A DNA stretch of 64,000 nucleotides. Source: Planctomycetota bacterium. GTDB lineage: Bacteria > Planctomycetota > UBA1135 > GCA-002686595. Shown in pieces: positions 1 to 8,042 of this stretch (position 1 is the stretch's first letter; every line of letters starts with the position of its first letter). The position numbers and the translations under genes are program-made. Where the stretch lies: positions 53,853 through 117,852 of the forward strand of contig JACRIN010000030.1 in the NCBI GenBank assembly GCA_016220085.1. The letters run 5' to 3'. The notes beneath the pieces are model-generated. The model saw only the letters and a list, made by a program, of their open reading frames with translations, made no database searches and was not told the DNA's origin.

Positions 1-578
1 GCCATCGAATCACGGTTGGCGTCGACATCGGCGACCGTGAACGGCGGCGGGATGAAGTTGATGTCCGCGAGGTATTGGAACGACAGCACCTGCGAGAACG
101 TCTGCGCGTCGTAGAACTTGACGGTGGCCGAGCGGAAGCCCGTGACCGCGAAGTACTTGCCGTTCGGCGCCAGCGCGATGCCGTAGGGCTCGCAGCCGAC
201 GTCGTTCAGGGTCGTCAGCACCGTGCGCGTCGCCGCGTCGATGACCGTGACCTGACCGCGGATCTCGGAGCCGTCGAACGGCGTGATGAAGGTCTTGTCC
301 AGGGCGACGTTGCCGCGCTGGCACGCGACGAAGACCTTCGAACCGTCGGCGCTGAAGGTCAGCGAGCGAGGCCAGGTGCCGGTCGGCACCTGGGCGACGG
401 TTCCGTACAGCGCGAGGTCGACGACCGAAACGCTGTTGTTGTCGCGGTTGCACGTCCAAACCTCGGTGGGGTTACCGGGGCGGGCGGCGATACACGTGAC
501 TTGGGCGTGCTGCGCGACCGCAGCGCTGGACACGACGGCTGCGGCGACTGCGCCTGACAAGAGCTTGAGCAAGTTCAT
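1..578 (-). CDS. Secreted YVTN-type beta-propeller protein, N-terminal part (gene runs off the window)
   Basis: An uninterrupted frame of about 192 codons starts at the ATG at 578-576 and leaves the window at base 1. The N-terminus looks like a Sec signal peptide: MNLLKLLSG, a run of Ala/Val, then a likely cleavage after AVAQ. What follows reads like the repeating blades of YVTN/lactonase-like beta-propellers: a blade with NRDNNSVSVVD, then LTFSADGSKVFVACQ, then VTVIDAATRTVLTTL and GIALAPNGKYFAVTG. Such proteins are exported and usually serve binding or scaffold roles, so no enzymatic activity is assigned. It is divergent from the flagellar genes that start at 999 and is probably not part of that operon. 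The C-terminus, and so the blade number, cannot be seen. Confidence 0.75.
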   Translation of the reverse strand, partial: MNLLKLLSGAVAAAVVSSAAVAQHAQVTCIAARPGNPTEVWTCNRDNNSVSVVDLALYGTVAQVPTGTWPRSLTFSADGSKVFVACQRGNVALDKTFITPFDGSEIRGQVTVIDAATRTVLTTLNDVGCEPYGIALAPNGKYFAVTGFRSATVKFYDAQTFSQVLSFQYLADINFIPPPFTVADVDANRDSM

Positions 579-998
579 GGGTGGTGGGCGAGGCGGTGGG
601 GCGACGTAGCCCCCGGGAAGAAGGACGGAGGGGGAGATCCTGAAAAGTAGGTAGGACGAGAGACGCGAGTCCGGAGGATCCTCAGGAAGGACCCGGCGGG
701 ACGGGCTGAGTACCTCAGGATAACCGGGCGGAAACCGGCGGGTTGGGGCGGCAGGCAAAGAGGCCGCAAGAAGTTGCGAATGCGCGCGCGGGCGTCGTTC
801 GCACCTAGTCGTAGGCGAGCGAAGACGCGCTGCGCGAAGCGTTTTCCGCTGCACGACCGTGAACTTCCGAAGACGGAACGAGTTGCTCGCTGTCGCGGGC
901 GCGCTTGCGCAGGTCACGCGGAGGCTAACTCGTTTCGAGTCATGGGGTTGAAGCTCGCGCCCCGACTTGGCTGCGCCGTTGCGATCCGGACCTTCGCA
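579..998. other. Intergenic region between the divergent beta-propeller gene and fliK
   Basis: No convincing gene. An open frame in phase with fliK extends back to 774, but its translation is Arg/Cys-rich and unlike the downstream protein. Visible structure: a small hairpin CTGAG-TAC-CTCAG near 704-716, an 8-bp inverted repeat AACGAGTT / AACTCGTT at about 878 and 929, and a second mini-hairpin ACTCG-TTT-CGAGT just after it. The region must hold promoters for both flanking genes, but no sigma-54 or sigma-28 motif with correct spacing was found. Confidence 0.5.
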
Positions 999-2210
999 AT
1001 GGAGCACTGTCCCAGTCTCCGTTCCTTGGAAGCAGTAGCAGGTCGGCCGTCCGGCACGGGGCGGCCGACCTCACCTTCCGATCGCGAACCGGAGCAGAAC
1101 TTCGAACGAGTCTTGGCGAACCGCGAGGAGCGCCGGACCGAGGCCCAAGAACGCCGCCAGGAGCGCGTCGAGCGCTCGCGCGACCGGCGCTCGGAAGGCG
1201 ACCGTCGCGAGCCGCGCGCCGAGAACGACGAGCAAGTCGTCGACGAGCGCGAGGAAGTGCGTCGCGCGGACTCCGACGAACCGATCGCGACCGAGACCGA
1301 ATCGGAACCGCTCGACGAAGGAGCGGTCGATTCACCGGAGGTCGCGGCGCAGACCGAGCAGGAGCGCGCGGAGCCGCGCAAGTCAGGCCGCGCCGAGCCC
1401 GGAACGGTCGCGCCCGAGCTCGCGAAGGCGAGCGCGGAGCCCGACGTCGCCGAAGCGCTCGCTCCGCCGATCGCCGCGCGCCCGGACGCGCCGAAGCCGC
1501 CTTCCGATGCGCCGCTCGTGCGCGCGCTCGCCGCTTTGCACGCGGATCCGAATCAAGTCCAACTCGACCTCCCCGTTGCAGCGACTGGCGAGTCGAGCGA
1601 TGTCGTGCCGACGCTTCGTCCGGATGGAGACCCGACGCACCTCGCGGCGGGTCCGGACGAAGCGCGCGGCCGCCCGGTAGCGGAACCCGCGACGCTCGAC
1701 GCGCAAGCGCAACCCGCGCAGCGCTTCGAGGTCGCGGCCCGCGCGGACGACGGGCGCGCCGCCGAGGCGCCGCGCTCGCAGCCGGCTCCGACGCCGGCCG
1801 AGCAACACGCGGTCGACATCCTGCGCCAACTGCGGCTCGAGCTCGCGCTCGGCCGTCGTGAGGCGCACATCAACCTCGAGCCCGCCGAACTCGGCCGCAT
1901 CTCGGTCAAGCTCGCGCTCGATCGCGGGCTCCTGCGCGCGGAAGTGCGCGCGGAGTCGGGCGACACGCTCGCGGTGCTCCAGCGTCACGTCCCCGAGCTG
2001 CGAGCGATGCTCGAGGCGCGCGGAGTGACGCCCGGGAGCTTCGACTTCCAGCTCGGATTCCAAGACGGCCGCCGCGGCGGCGCGCAGGACGGCGACAACC
2101 GTCGTGGCGCGCAGAGCGGCACTCGAGAGCCGACGAGCGTGTTCACGCGCGCCGCACGGGAAGTGCGCTCGCTCGTGCGCGGGGTCTGGGGCATCGACAC
2201 CTACGCCTGA
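999..2210 (+). CDS. fliK: Flagellar hook-length control protein FliK
   Basis: FliK is the secreted molecular ruler that sets hook length and triggers the switch of export specificity. The recognisable part is the C-terminal Flg_hook domain, roughly residues 265-365, with the characteristic pattern INLEPAELGRISVKL followed by LRAEV and LPELRAML-like segments (here VLQRHVPELRAMLEARG). The N-terminal half is low complexity and rich in Arg, Glu, Ala and Pro, as is usual for the ruler part of FliK. The ATG at 999 gives 403 residues and a plausible N-terminus (MEHCPSLRSL). An in-frame ATG at 942 is possible; the frame before that looks non-coding. flgD follows after 19 bp, the usual fliK-flgD-flgE order. 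Confidence 0.85.
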   Translation: MEHCPSLRSLEAVAGRPSGTGRPTSPSDREPEQNFERVLANREERRTEAQERRQERVERSRDRRSEGDRREPRAENDEQVVDEREEVRRADSDEPIATETESEPLDEGAVDSPEVAAQTEQERAEPRKSGRAEPGTVAPELAKASAEPDVAEALAPPIAARPDAPKPPSDAPLVRALAALHADPNQVQLDLPVAATGESSDVVPTLRPDGDPTHLAAGPDEARGRPVAEPATLDAQAQPAQRFEVAARADDGRAAEAPRSQPAPTPAEQHAVDILRQLRLELALGRREAHINLEPAELGRISVKLALDRGLLRAEVRAESGDTLAVLQRHVPELRAMLEARGVTPGSFDFQLGFQDGRRGGAQDGDNRRGAQSGTREPTSVFTRAAREVRSLVRGVWGIDTYA

Positions 2211-2229
2211 GAGAAACGAAGAGGAACCC

Positions 2230-2727
2230 ATGACGATCAGCGGCATCAGCTCGAGCGACCCGGTCAGCTTCTCAGCCGGCTCCGACTCCACGTCCAAGCT
2301 CGACAAGGACTCGTTCATGAAGCTCCTGGTGAGTCAGATGGAGAACCAGGACCCGATGCAGCCCGCCGACAACACGCAGATGATCGCGCAGCTCGCGCAG
2401 TTCTCGTCGCTCGAGCAGATGCAGTCGCTCAACGACAACATCGTCGGCCTCGCCGTGCTGCAACAGCAGAACGCGTTGCTCAATCAGCTGACGAGCTCGA
2501 GCGGCCTGATCGGCAAGACCGTCAAGTACATCGATCCGAGCACCGAGACCGAGCAGTGGGGCAACGTCGAGTCCGTCAAGATCGTCGACGGCCTCGCCTC
2601 GCTCTCGATCGACGGCAAGGACGTCCCGCTGGCCAACGTCGCCGAGATCGGCACGCCGCCGACCACCGAGGGCGACACGACGTCGGACACCGGATCCGAC
2701 AGCGAAGACGACGACGCGAACGCCTGA
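2230..2727 (+). CDS. flgD: Hook capping / hook assembly protein FlgD
   Basis: FlgD caps the growing hook during assembly. The conserved FlgD N-terminal signature is clear at about residues 28-70: DSFMKLLVSQMENQDPM, then NTQMIAQLAQFSSLEQM. At 165 residues the protein is short for the family (E. coli is about 230). Only a small beta-domain (VESVKIVDGLASLSIDG) follows, and the Ig-like insertion seen in enterobacteria is apparently missing. The tail is very acidic (Asp/Glu/Ser, about 20 residues). A purine-rich AGAGGAA upstream of the ATG at 2230 supports this start over the longer frame, which would overlap fliK. Confidence 0.95.
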   Translation: MTISGISSSDPVSFSAGSDSTSKLDKDSFMKLLVSQMENQDPMQPADNTQMIAQLAQFSSLEQMQSLNDNIVGLAVLQQQNALLNQLTSSSGLIGKTVKYIDPSTETEQWGNVESVKIVDGLASLSIDGKDVPLANVAEIGTPPTTEGDTTSDTGSDSEDDDANA

Positions 2728-2757
2728 TCCACACCACCACCGAGAAACCACCGAGAC

Positions 2758-4692
2758 ATGTCAAGCGCACTCTTCTCCGCTCTCTCCGGGCTTCAGGCGC
2801 ACGAGTCCTGGATCACCGTCATCGGCAACAACCTCGCGAACGCGAGCACGCCCGGCTTCAAGTCGTCGCGCGCGCTCTTCAGCGACCAGTTCAGCCAAAC
2901 GCTGCGCTACGCGTCGTTGCCGTCGGGCTCGCTCGGCGGTCGCAACCCGATGCAGGTCGGTCTCGGCGTGCAGCTCGCCGACATCGGCCGCAACATGGAT
3001 CAAGGCGTGCTCGCGAGCACCGGTCGCACGTTCGACCTCGCGCTCAACGGGCGCGGCTTCTTCCAGGTCACCGACGGCATCAACACGCTCTACACGCGCG
3101 TCGGCACGTTCGGTCTCGACGCGACCAGCCGCCTCGTCGACCAACGCACGGGCTTCCGCGTGATCGGCCTCGACGGCCAACCGATCGACCTCGACACGAC
3201 GTCGTTGTTCCCGCCGGCCGAGACCGACGCCGTGTCGTTCGCCGGCAACTTGCCCGCGGTGGTCGAAGGGCCGCTCGCGCAGGTGATGACGACCTCGTCG
3301 GGGTTGAAGGACGGCACTCCCGCGACGATCTCGAGCGCTGCGGGCCCGTACGCGGTGCCCGTCGGATCGACGTACACGTTCGAGCTCGTCGTCAACGGCG
3401 GCGCACCGCAGACGGTGAGCGTGACGAACTCCGGCGCCGGCGTCGATGCGACCGACGTCGTCGCGGCGATCAACGCGCTCTCCAACAGCGGCGTCATCGC
3501 GTCGGTCACCGGCGCGAACGAAGTGCAGATCGACACGCTGAAGACCGGCGCGGCGAGCACGATCAAGATCCTGCCCGGCTCGACCGGCAGCGACCTCGCT
3601 TCGACGATCGGCATCGCGACCTCGCTCGTGAAGGGCACGGAGACGGTTGCGACGGCGACCACCGACCTCAATTCGCTGACGTCGAATCAGACCGACTACG
3701 TGTCCGGCGACACGATCGACATCTCCGGCCTCGACTCCGACGGCACGCCGGTCAGCGCGACGTTCACCTACGGCGCCGGTTCCGACGGCACGACGGTCGC
3801 GGACTTGCTCTCGTTCATCGACAACCTGTACCCGAATTCGACCGCGACGCTCGACGCGACGACCGGCCAGATCCAGCTCACGTCCGACACGACCGGTCAG
3901 ACGAGCATGTCGATCACGATCAACGACAACGCAGGCAGCGGATCGACCAACTGGTCGACGCACGCGTTCACGGTGACGACGCCGGGCACCGGTCCGGACA
4001 CGGCGACGACCTCGATCGAAGTGTTCGACCAGGCCGGCGTCGCACACACGGTCAGCTTCGCGTATCAGCGCCAAGACGACGGCAGTTGGGACGTCACCGC
4101 GTCGATTCCCTCCAGCGAAGGCACGGTGCTCTCGGGCTCCGTCTCCGGTCTCGTGTTCAACGACGACGGCTCGATCGCGTCGCTGCCCTCCTCGTCGTCG
4201 ATCTCGATCCAATTCAACGGCCAGAGCTCGCCGCAATCGCTGACGCTCGACTTCGGCACGCCCGGCCTGTTCGACGGCGTGACGCAGCTCGGAGGCGCGG
4301 CGAGCGTCTTCGCCGACAACCAGGACGGGTTCGGCGTCGGCGAGCTCTCGAACATGTCGGTGAACTCGAACGGCGACATCCAGGGCTTCTACACCAACGG
4401 CCAGATCCGCGTGCTCGGCTCGATCGGCGTCGCGAGCTTCGTCAACGACTCCGGCTTGCGCGAGATCGGCAACAACCTGTGGGCCGAGACGCCGAACTCC
4501 GGCATCCGCACGGTCAGTCAGGGTTCGCAAGGCAAGGCCGGCGCGGTGGTCGGCGGCGCGCTCGAGAGCTCGAACGTCGCGATCGCCGAGGAGTTCGTGC
4601 GCTTGATCGAAGCGCAGCGCGGCTTCCAGGCCAACGCGCGCGTCATCAGCACGACCAACGACGTGCTCGCCGAGCTGAACAACCTGCTGTAA
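2758..4692 (+). CDS. flgE: Flagellar hook protein FlgE
   Basis: Structural subunit of the hook, 644 residues. The N-terminus carries the rod/hook family signature (SALFSALSGLQAHE, then NNLANASTPGFKSSRA). The FlgE/F/G beta domain follows (LALNGRGFFQV, TRVGTFGLD). The C-terminus has the matching helix motif ESSNVAIAEEFVRLIEAQR with FQANARVISTTND. Between about 180 and 460 there is a Thr/Ser/Gly-rich insert, the variable surface domain, which makes this protein larger than the E. coli hook protein (about 400). It follows flgD after 30 bp. A large stem-loop downstream at 4757-4795 probably marks the end of the fliK-flgD-flgE transcript. Confidence 0.96.
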   Translation: MSSALFSALSGLQAHESWITVIGNNLANASTPGFKSSRALFSDQFSQTLRYASLPSGSLGGRNPMQVGLGVQLADIGRNMDQGVLASTGRTFDLALNGRGFFQVTDGINTLYTRVGTFGLDATSRLVDQRTGFRVIGLDGQPIDLDTTSLFPPAETDAVSFAGNLPAVVEGPLAQVMTTSSGLKDGTPATISSAAGPYAVPVGSTYTFELVVNGGAPQTVSVTNSGAGVDATDVVAAINALSNSGVIASVTGANEVQIDTLKTGAASTIKILPGSTGSDLASTIGIATSLVKGTETVATATTDLNSLTSNQTDYVSGDTIDISGLDSDGTPVSATFTYGAGSDGTTVADLLSFIDNLYPNSTATLDATTGQIQLTSDTTGQTSMSITINDNAGSGSTNWSTHAFTVTTPGTGPDTATTSIEVFDQAGVAHTVSFAYQRQDDGSWDVTASIPSSEGTVLSGSVSGLVFNDDGSIASLPSSSSISIQFNGQSSPQSLTLDFGTPGLFDGVTQLGGAASVFADNQDGFGVGELSNMSVNSNGDIQGFYTNGQIRVLGSIGVASFVNDSGLREIGNNLWAETPNSGIRTVSQGSQGKAGAVVGGALESSNVAIAEEFVRLIEAQRGFQANARVISTTNDVLAELNNLL

Positions 4693-4756
4693 GCCCGAGC
4701 TCGCTCCCTCCCCGTTCAGCGACCGGTATCCGGGAGCCGAGCGAGCCACGGACTCC

Positions 4757-4795
4757 ACGTCGGGGCCGAGCGCCGCGCGCGCTCGGCCCCGACGT
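4757..4795 (+). terminator. Strong stem-loop between flgE and flgF
   Basis: A perfect 17-bp stem (left arm 4757-4773, right arm 4779-4795) closes a 5-base CGCGC loop. The arms are GC-rich (CGGGGCCGAGCGC and its complement). There is no real T-tract (TTCGTTCG follows), so it is either a T-poor terminator, common in very GC-rich genomes, or an mRNA 3'-end stabiliser. It lies 65 bp past the flgE stop and 158 bp before flgF, splitting the left block into two transcription units. Confidence 0.6.
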
Positions 4796-4921
4796 TCGTT
4801 CGCGGTGCGCACGTCGAGCGGCGGCGCGAAACGACTTCCGGGGTCGGCAAGCGTTTCGGCCTTCCGTGCCGGGCGCTCGCGCGCGGTGCGCCCGCGCGGG
4901 GCCGCCGAGGCCGATCGCGAG

Positions 4922-4938
4922 TTGGCCGGTGGATTGCT
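4922..4938 (+). promoter_or_regulatory. Candidate sigma-54 promoter for the flgF-flgL operon
   Basis: TTGGC at 4922-4926 and TTGCT at 4934-4938 give the exact GG-N10-GC spacing of a -24/-12 promoter. It lies between the flgE stem-loop and flgF, where a promoter is needed. The predicted start (about 4949) is only 4 nt before the flgF ATG, so the message would be nearly leaderless, which weakens the call. A match of this quality is expected a couple of times by chance in 64 kb. Confidence 0.35.
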
Positions 4939-4952
4939 CCACGGCGGGTGAC

Positions 4953-5654
4953 ATGGACCGCGGACTGTACTGGGGGATCAACTCGATGACGGCGTCCGAG
5001 CACGGGCTCGACACGATCGCATCGAACCTCGCGAACCTCTCGGTGACCGGGTACAAGCGCCAGGGCTCGGCGACTCAGTCGTTCGACGTCGTCATGCGCG
5101 ATCACCTGGAGCGCCAGGTTTCGTCGCAGACGACGACCGACTTCGCCCAGGGCGAGCTGGTGCCGACAGGCAACCCGTACGACCTCGCGGTGAGCGGTCC
5201 GGGCTTCTTCGCGATCGAGACCGACAACGGCGAGCGCTACACGCGCAACGGTCGGTTCCGCGTCGACGAGGACGGCACGCTGCAGACGCTCGACGGACGC
5301 GCGGTGGCGTGGATGGACGCGCGCGGCACGATCGATCTCGCCGGCCCCGAGGCGAACGTCGACCGCGAAGGCGTCGTGTGGCAGGGCACGAACCGCGTCG
5401 GACAACTCAAAGTCGTCGACTTCGGGAACGCGTCGCGTCTCGTCGCCGACGGCGCCGGCACCTATCGACCCGTCGGCAACGCTCGTCCTTCCGCGCGCCG
5501 CGGCGAGGTCGTGCAGGCCACGCTCGAGAGCTCGAACGTCTCCGCCGTCGACGAGATGGTCGCGATGGTCGCGCTCCAACGCGGCTACGAGTCCTCTTCG
5601 CGCCTCTTGAGCGCGATCGACGCCACCTACCGCCGTCTGACCGCTCCCCGCTGA
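4953..5654 (+). CDS. flgF: Flagellar basal-body rod protein FlgF (proximal rod)
   Basis: A rod protein of 233 residues. The N-terminal motif MDRGLYWGINSMTASEHGLD followed by SNLANLSVTGYKRQ is the rod-family signature. The middle has GPGFFAIETDNGERYTRNG and the C-terminus ESSNVSAVDEMVAMVALQR. It is first in the flgF-flgG pair, and length and the YWGINSM variant fit FlgF better than FlgG. The ATG at 4953 is needed to keep the N-terminal helix motif; the frame is open far upstream, but only as an antisense-type artefact over flgE. No good Shine-Dalgarno precedes it. Confidence 0.9.
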   Translation: MDRGLYWGINSMTASEHGLDTIASNLANLSVTGYKRQGSATQSFDVVMRDHLERQVSSQTTTDFAQGELVPTGNPYDLAVSGPGFFAIETDNGERYTRNGRFRVDEDGTLQTLDGRAVAWMDARGTIDLAGPEANVDREGVVWQGTNRVGQLKVVDFGNASRLVADGAGTYRPVGNARPSARRGEVVQATLESSNVSAVDEMVAMVALQRGYESSSRLLSAIDATYRRLTAPR

Positions 5655-5675
5655 ACCTAGAGAGCACCTGAACCG

Positions 5676-6464
5676 ATGATTCGAGCACTGATGACCGCCG
5701 CGTCGGGCATGAAGGCCCAACAGATGCAGGTCGACACGATCGCGAACAACATCGCGAACGTGAACACCGTCGCGTTCAAGAAGAACGAGCTCGCGTTCCG
5801 CGACATGTTCTATCAGACGTATCGCGAACCGGGCGCGCCGACGGGCCAGCAGCGGATGTCGCCGACCGGCTTGCAGATCGGTTCGGGCGCGGAGATCGCG
5901 AGCTCGCTGAAGATCTTCCACCAAGGCGAGATCCAACCGACCGCCGCGCCGTTCGACATGGCGATCGTCGGCCAGGGCTTCTTCCGCGTGCTGCAGAACT
6001 CCGGCGAGACGCGCTTCACGCGGGACGGCTCGTTCCGGCCCGACGGCAACGGCACGTTGGTGACCGCGGAGGGCTATCAGCTCGATCCGCCGGTGCGCAT
6101 CCCGACCGACGCGATCGAAGTGACGATCAGCGACGACGGCACCGTTTCCGTGCGCAAGACGGAAGGCGGCTCGGCCGAGACGATCTCGAACATCTCGCTG
6201 TACCGCTTCGCGAACCCGACCGGACTCAAGGCGATCGGCGGCAACCTCTATGCGGAGACCGAGAGCTCCGGCAAGGCGCAACAGCAGTCACCCGGCACCA
6301 CGGGCACCGGAACGATCAAGCAGAGCGCGATCGAGCGTTCGAACGTGACCGTCGTCGACGAACTCGTCGGGCTGATCATGGCGCAGCGCAACTACGAAGT
6401 GAACAGCCGCGCCATCCGCGTGTCCGACGAGATGCTGCAACAAGTCAACAACCTGATCCGCTGA
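5676..6464 (+). CDS. flgG: Flagellar basal-body rod protein FlgG (distal rod)
   Basis: Distal-rod subunit, 262 residues, the normal FlgG length. The N-terminus MIRALMTAASGMKAQQMQVD with NNIANVNTVAFKKNE is typical FlgG. The beta domain has AIVGQGFFRVLQNSGETRFTRDG, and the C-terminus ends in ERSNVTVVDELVGLIMAQR followed by YEVNSRAIRVSDEMLQQVNNL, the most FlgG-specific part. The gene follows flgF after 21 bp and precedes flgA after 10 bp, in the usual flgF-flgG-flgA order. Confidence 0.97.
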   Translation: MIRALMTAASGMKAQQMQVDTIANNIANVNTVAFKKNELAFRDMFYQTYREPGAPTGQQRMSPTGLQIGSGAEIASSLKIFHQGEIQPTAAPFDMAIVGQGFFRVLQNSGETRFTRDGSFRPDGNGTLVTAEGYQLDPPVRIPTDAIEVTISDDGTVSVRKTEGGSAETISNISLYRFANPTGLKAIGGNLYAETESSGKAQQQSPGTTGTGTIKQSAIERSNVTVVDELVGLIMAQRNYEVNSRAIRVSDEMLQQVNNLIR

Positions 6465-6474
6465 GGCCCAACCG

Positions 6475-7404
6475 ATGTTCCTCGCTTCCATGCTCCTCGC
6501 GGCCGGCGTGACGATCGCCTTGCCGACCGACGTGCGCGTGCGCGGCATCGAGCTCCGGCTCGGCGACGTGCTCACCGTGCAGTGCGAAGACGCCGCGCTG
6601 CTGGAGCGCGTCAAGGGCTACTCGCTCGGCTACGCGCCGGCACCGGGCTACAGCCGATTGCTGATGGCTGCCAACATCGAGCGCGAGCTCGAGAGCTTCC
6701 TCGGTCAAGACGTCGTCGTCCGCGGCGAGCAGGCCTGCCGCGTGTTCCCCGAGATCGAGCGCGTCCCCGGCGCGACGATCGAGCAAGCGGCGCGCAAGGA
6801 GCTCGAGCAGACGCTGCTCGGCCGCGACGCGCAAGTGACGCTGGTCGAATCGGTCGGCGGCATCGACGTGCCGGCGGGCAACGAGCCGGCGACCTTCGCT
6901 CCGCGCATCACCGCGGACGCGTTGCGCACTGGCGCGTTCTCGGTGCCGGTCGAGGTGCGTGTCGACGGCAGCGCGTATCGCACCGTCTGGACGAACTGGC
7001 GTCTCGATCTGTGGGAGCTGCGTCCGGTGCTCGTCCGCCCGGTGAAGACCGGCGACGCGATCACGGGCGACATGCTCGTCGAGAAGCGCGTCGCGCTCAA
7101 CGGTTCGACCGCGAAGCGCCTCGACGCTCGTCAGATCATCGGCGCGGTCGCGTCGCGCAACCTCGCCGCGCAGTCGGCGGTGGTCGAGGCCGACCTGATC
7201 CGTCCGGCCGTGGTGCGCAAGGGCGACTCGCTCTTCCTCTCGATCCGCAAGGGAGCGATCAACGCGCGCGTCGCGGCGATCGCCCAGGAGAACGGCGCGC
7301 TCGGCGATCGCATCCGCCTGGAGCTCGTCGACACGAAACGCGTGCTCACCGCCGTCGTGATGGCGCGCGACACGGCCGAGATCGACCTCGCACCCAAGCT
7401 CTGA
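6475..7404 (+). CDS. flgA: P-ring assembly chaperone FlgA
   Basis: FlgA is the periplasmic chaperone needed to assemble the FlgI P ring. This 309-residue protein starts with a probable signal peptide (MFLASMLLAAGVTIA). The C-terminal half is an SAF-type domain with VKTGDAITGDMLVEKRVALNG, IIGAVASRNLAAQS and a final part around VRKGDSLFLSIRKGAINARV, the region best conserved in FlgA. The N-terminal half is poorly conserved, as usual. The position between flgG and flgHI supports the call. Confidence 0.88.
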   Translation: MFLASMLLAAGVTIALPTDVRVRGIELRLGDVLTVQCEDAALLERVKGYSLGYAPAPGYSRLLMAANIERELESFLGQDVVVRGEQACRVFPEIERVPGATIEQAARKELEQTLLGRDAQVTLVESVGGIDVPAGNEPATFAPRITADALRTGAFSVPVEVRVDGSAYRTVWTNWRLDLWELRPVLVRPVKTGDAITGDMLVEKRVALNGSTAKRLDARQIIGAVASRNLAAQSAVVEADLIRPAVVRKGDSLFLSIRKGAINARVAAIAQENGALGDRIRLELVDTKRVLTAVVMARDTAEIDLAPKL

Positions 7405-7414
7405 GCAACGATCC

Positions 7415-8020
7415 ATGCTCCACCACTTGCCGTTCGTCTTCCTGATGCTCTGCGCGCCTCAAGACCGCCCGGGCTCGATCTACAAACCCGATCGCGGCCC
7501 CGCATCGATGATCCAGGACAAGATCGCGACGCGCGCCGGCGACATCGTCACCGTCGTGATCAACGAGTCGCAAGCGTTGAAGAACGAGGAGTCGACCGAC
7601 CTCTCGCGCGCGACGAACCTCAACTACAAGCTCAACCTCTTCGACATCAAGCCGAACGCGTTCACGACCTTGCCGAAGGTCGACGCGGACTCCACCGACG
7701 GCTTCGTCGGCAGCGGGAGCTATCAGAAGACGGGCGAATTCACCGCGCGGCTCGCCGCGGTCGTCGTCGACGTGCTGCCGAACGGGAACATGGTCCTGTC
7801 GGGCCGTCGCGAGATCCACATCGAGGACGACACGAAGCTGATCGAGTTCACCGGCATCGTCCGCCGCTACGACATCCGCGCGGACAACACGGTCGCGAGC
7901 GAGCTCGTCGCGAACGCGCAGGTCACCTACCGCGGCTCCGGTCCGCTCACCGAGCACACCAAGCGCTACGGCGTCGGCGGCATGATCCACCGAGCGATCG
8001 GCTGGCTGTGGCCGTTCTGA
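7415..8020 (+). CDS. flgH: Flagellar L-ring protein FlgH
   Basis: Subunit of the outer-membrane L ring, 201 residues, close to the usual 220-230. Conserved stretches are GDIVTVVINESQALKNEEST near the N-terminus, FTARLAAVVVDVLPNGNMVL, then SGRREIHIEDD, and IVRRYDIRADNTVASEL near the C-terminus. FlgH is normally a lipoprotein. The Cys in FLMLC at residue 13 could be the modified residue, but the residue before it is Leu rather than Gly/Ala/Ser, so the lipobox is atypical. Presence of FlgH and FlgI shows that the organism builds outer-membrane and periplasmic bushings, that is, a diderm envelope. Confidence 0.95.
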   Translation: MLHHLPFVFLMLCAPQDRPGSIYKPDRGPASMIQDKIATRAGDIVTVVINESQALKNEESTDLSRATNLNYKLNLFDIKPNAFTTLPKVDADSTDGFVGSGSYQKTGEFTARLAAVVVDVLPNGNMVLSGRREIHIEDDTKLIEFTGIVRRYDIRADNTVASELVANAQVTYRGSGPLTEHTKRYGVGGMIHRAIGWLWPF

Positions 8021-8042
8021 TCGGAACACCGGAAAGCTCCAC

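Noticed and set aside
2761..4812. Long minus-strand open frame (about 680 codons) across flgE
   Set aside because: It is the antisense of flgE and gives an Arg/Val/Asp-rich translation with no family motifs. High GC removes stops in this frame.
2556..4952. N-terminal extension of the FlgF frame
   Set aside because: The open frame overlaps flgD and flgE out of phase, and rod-protein homology begins exactly at the ATG at 4953.
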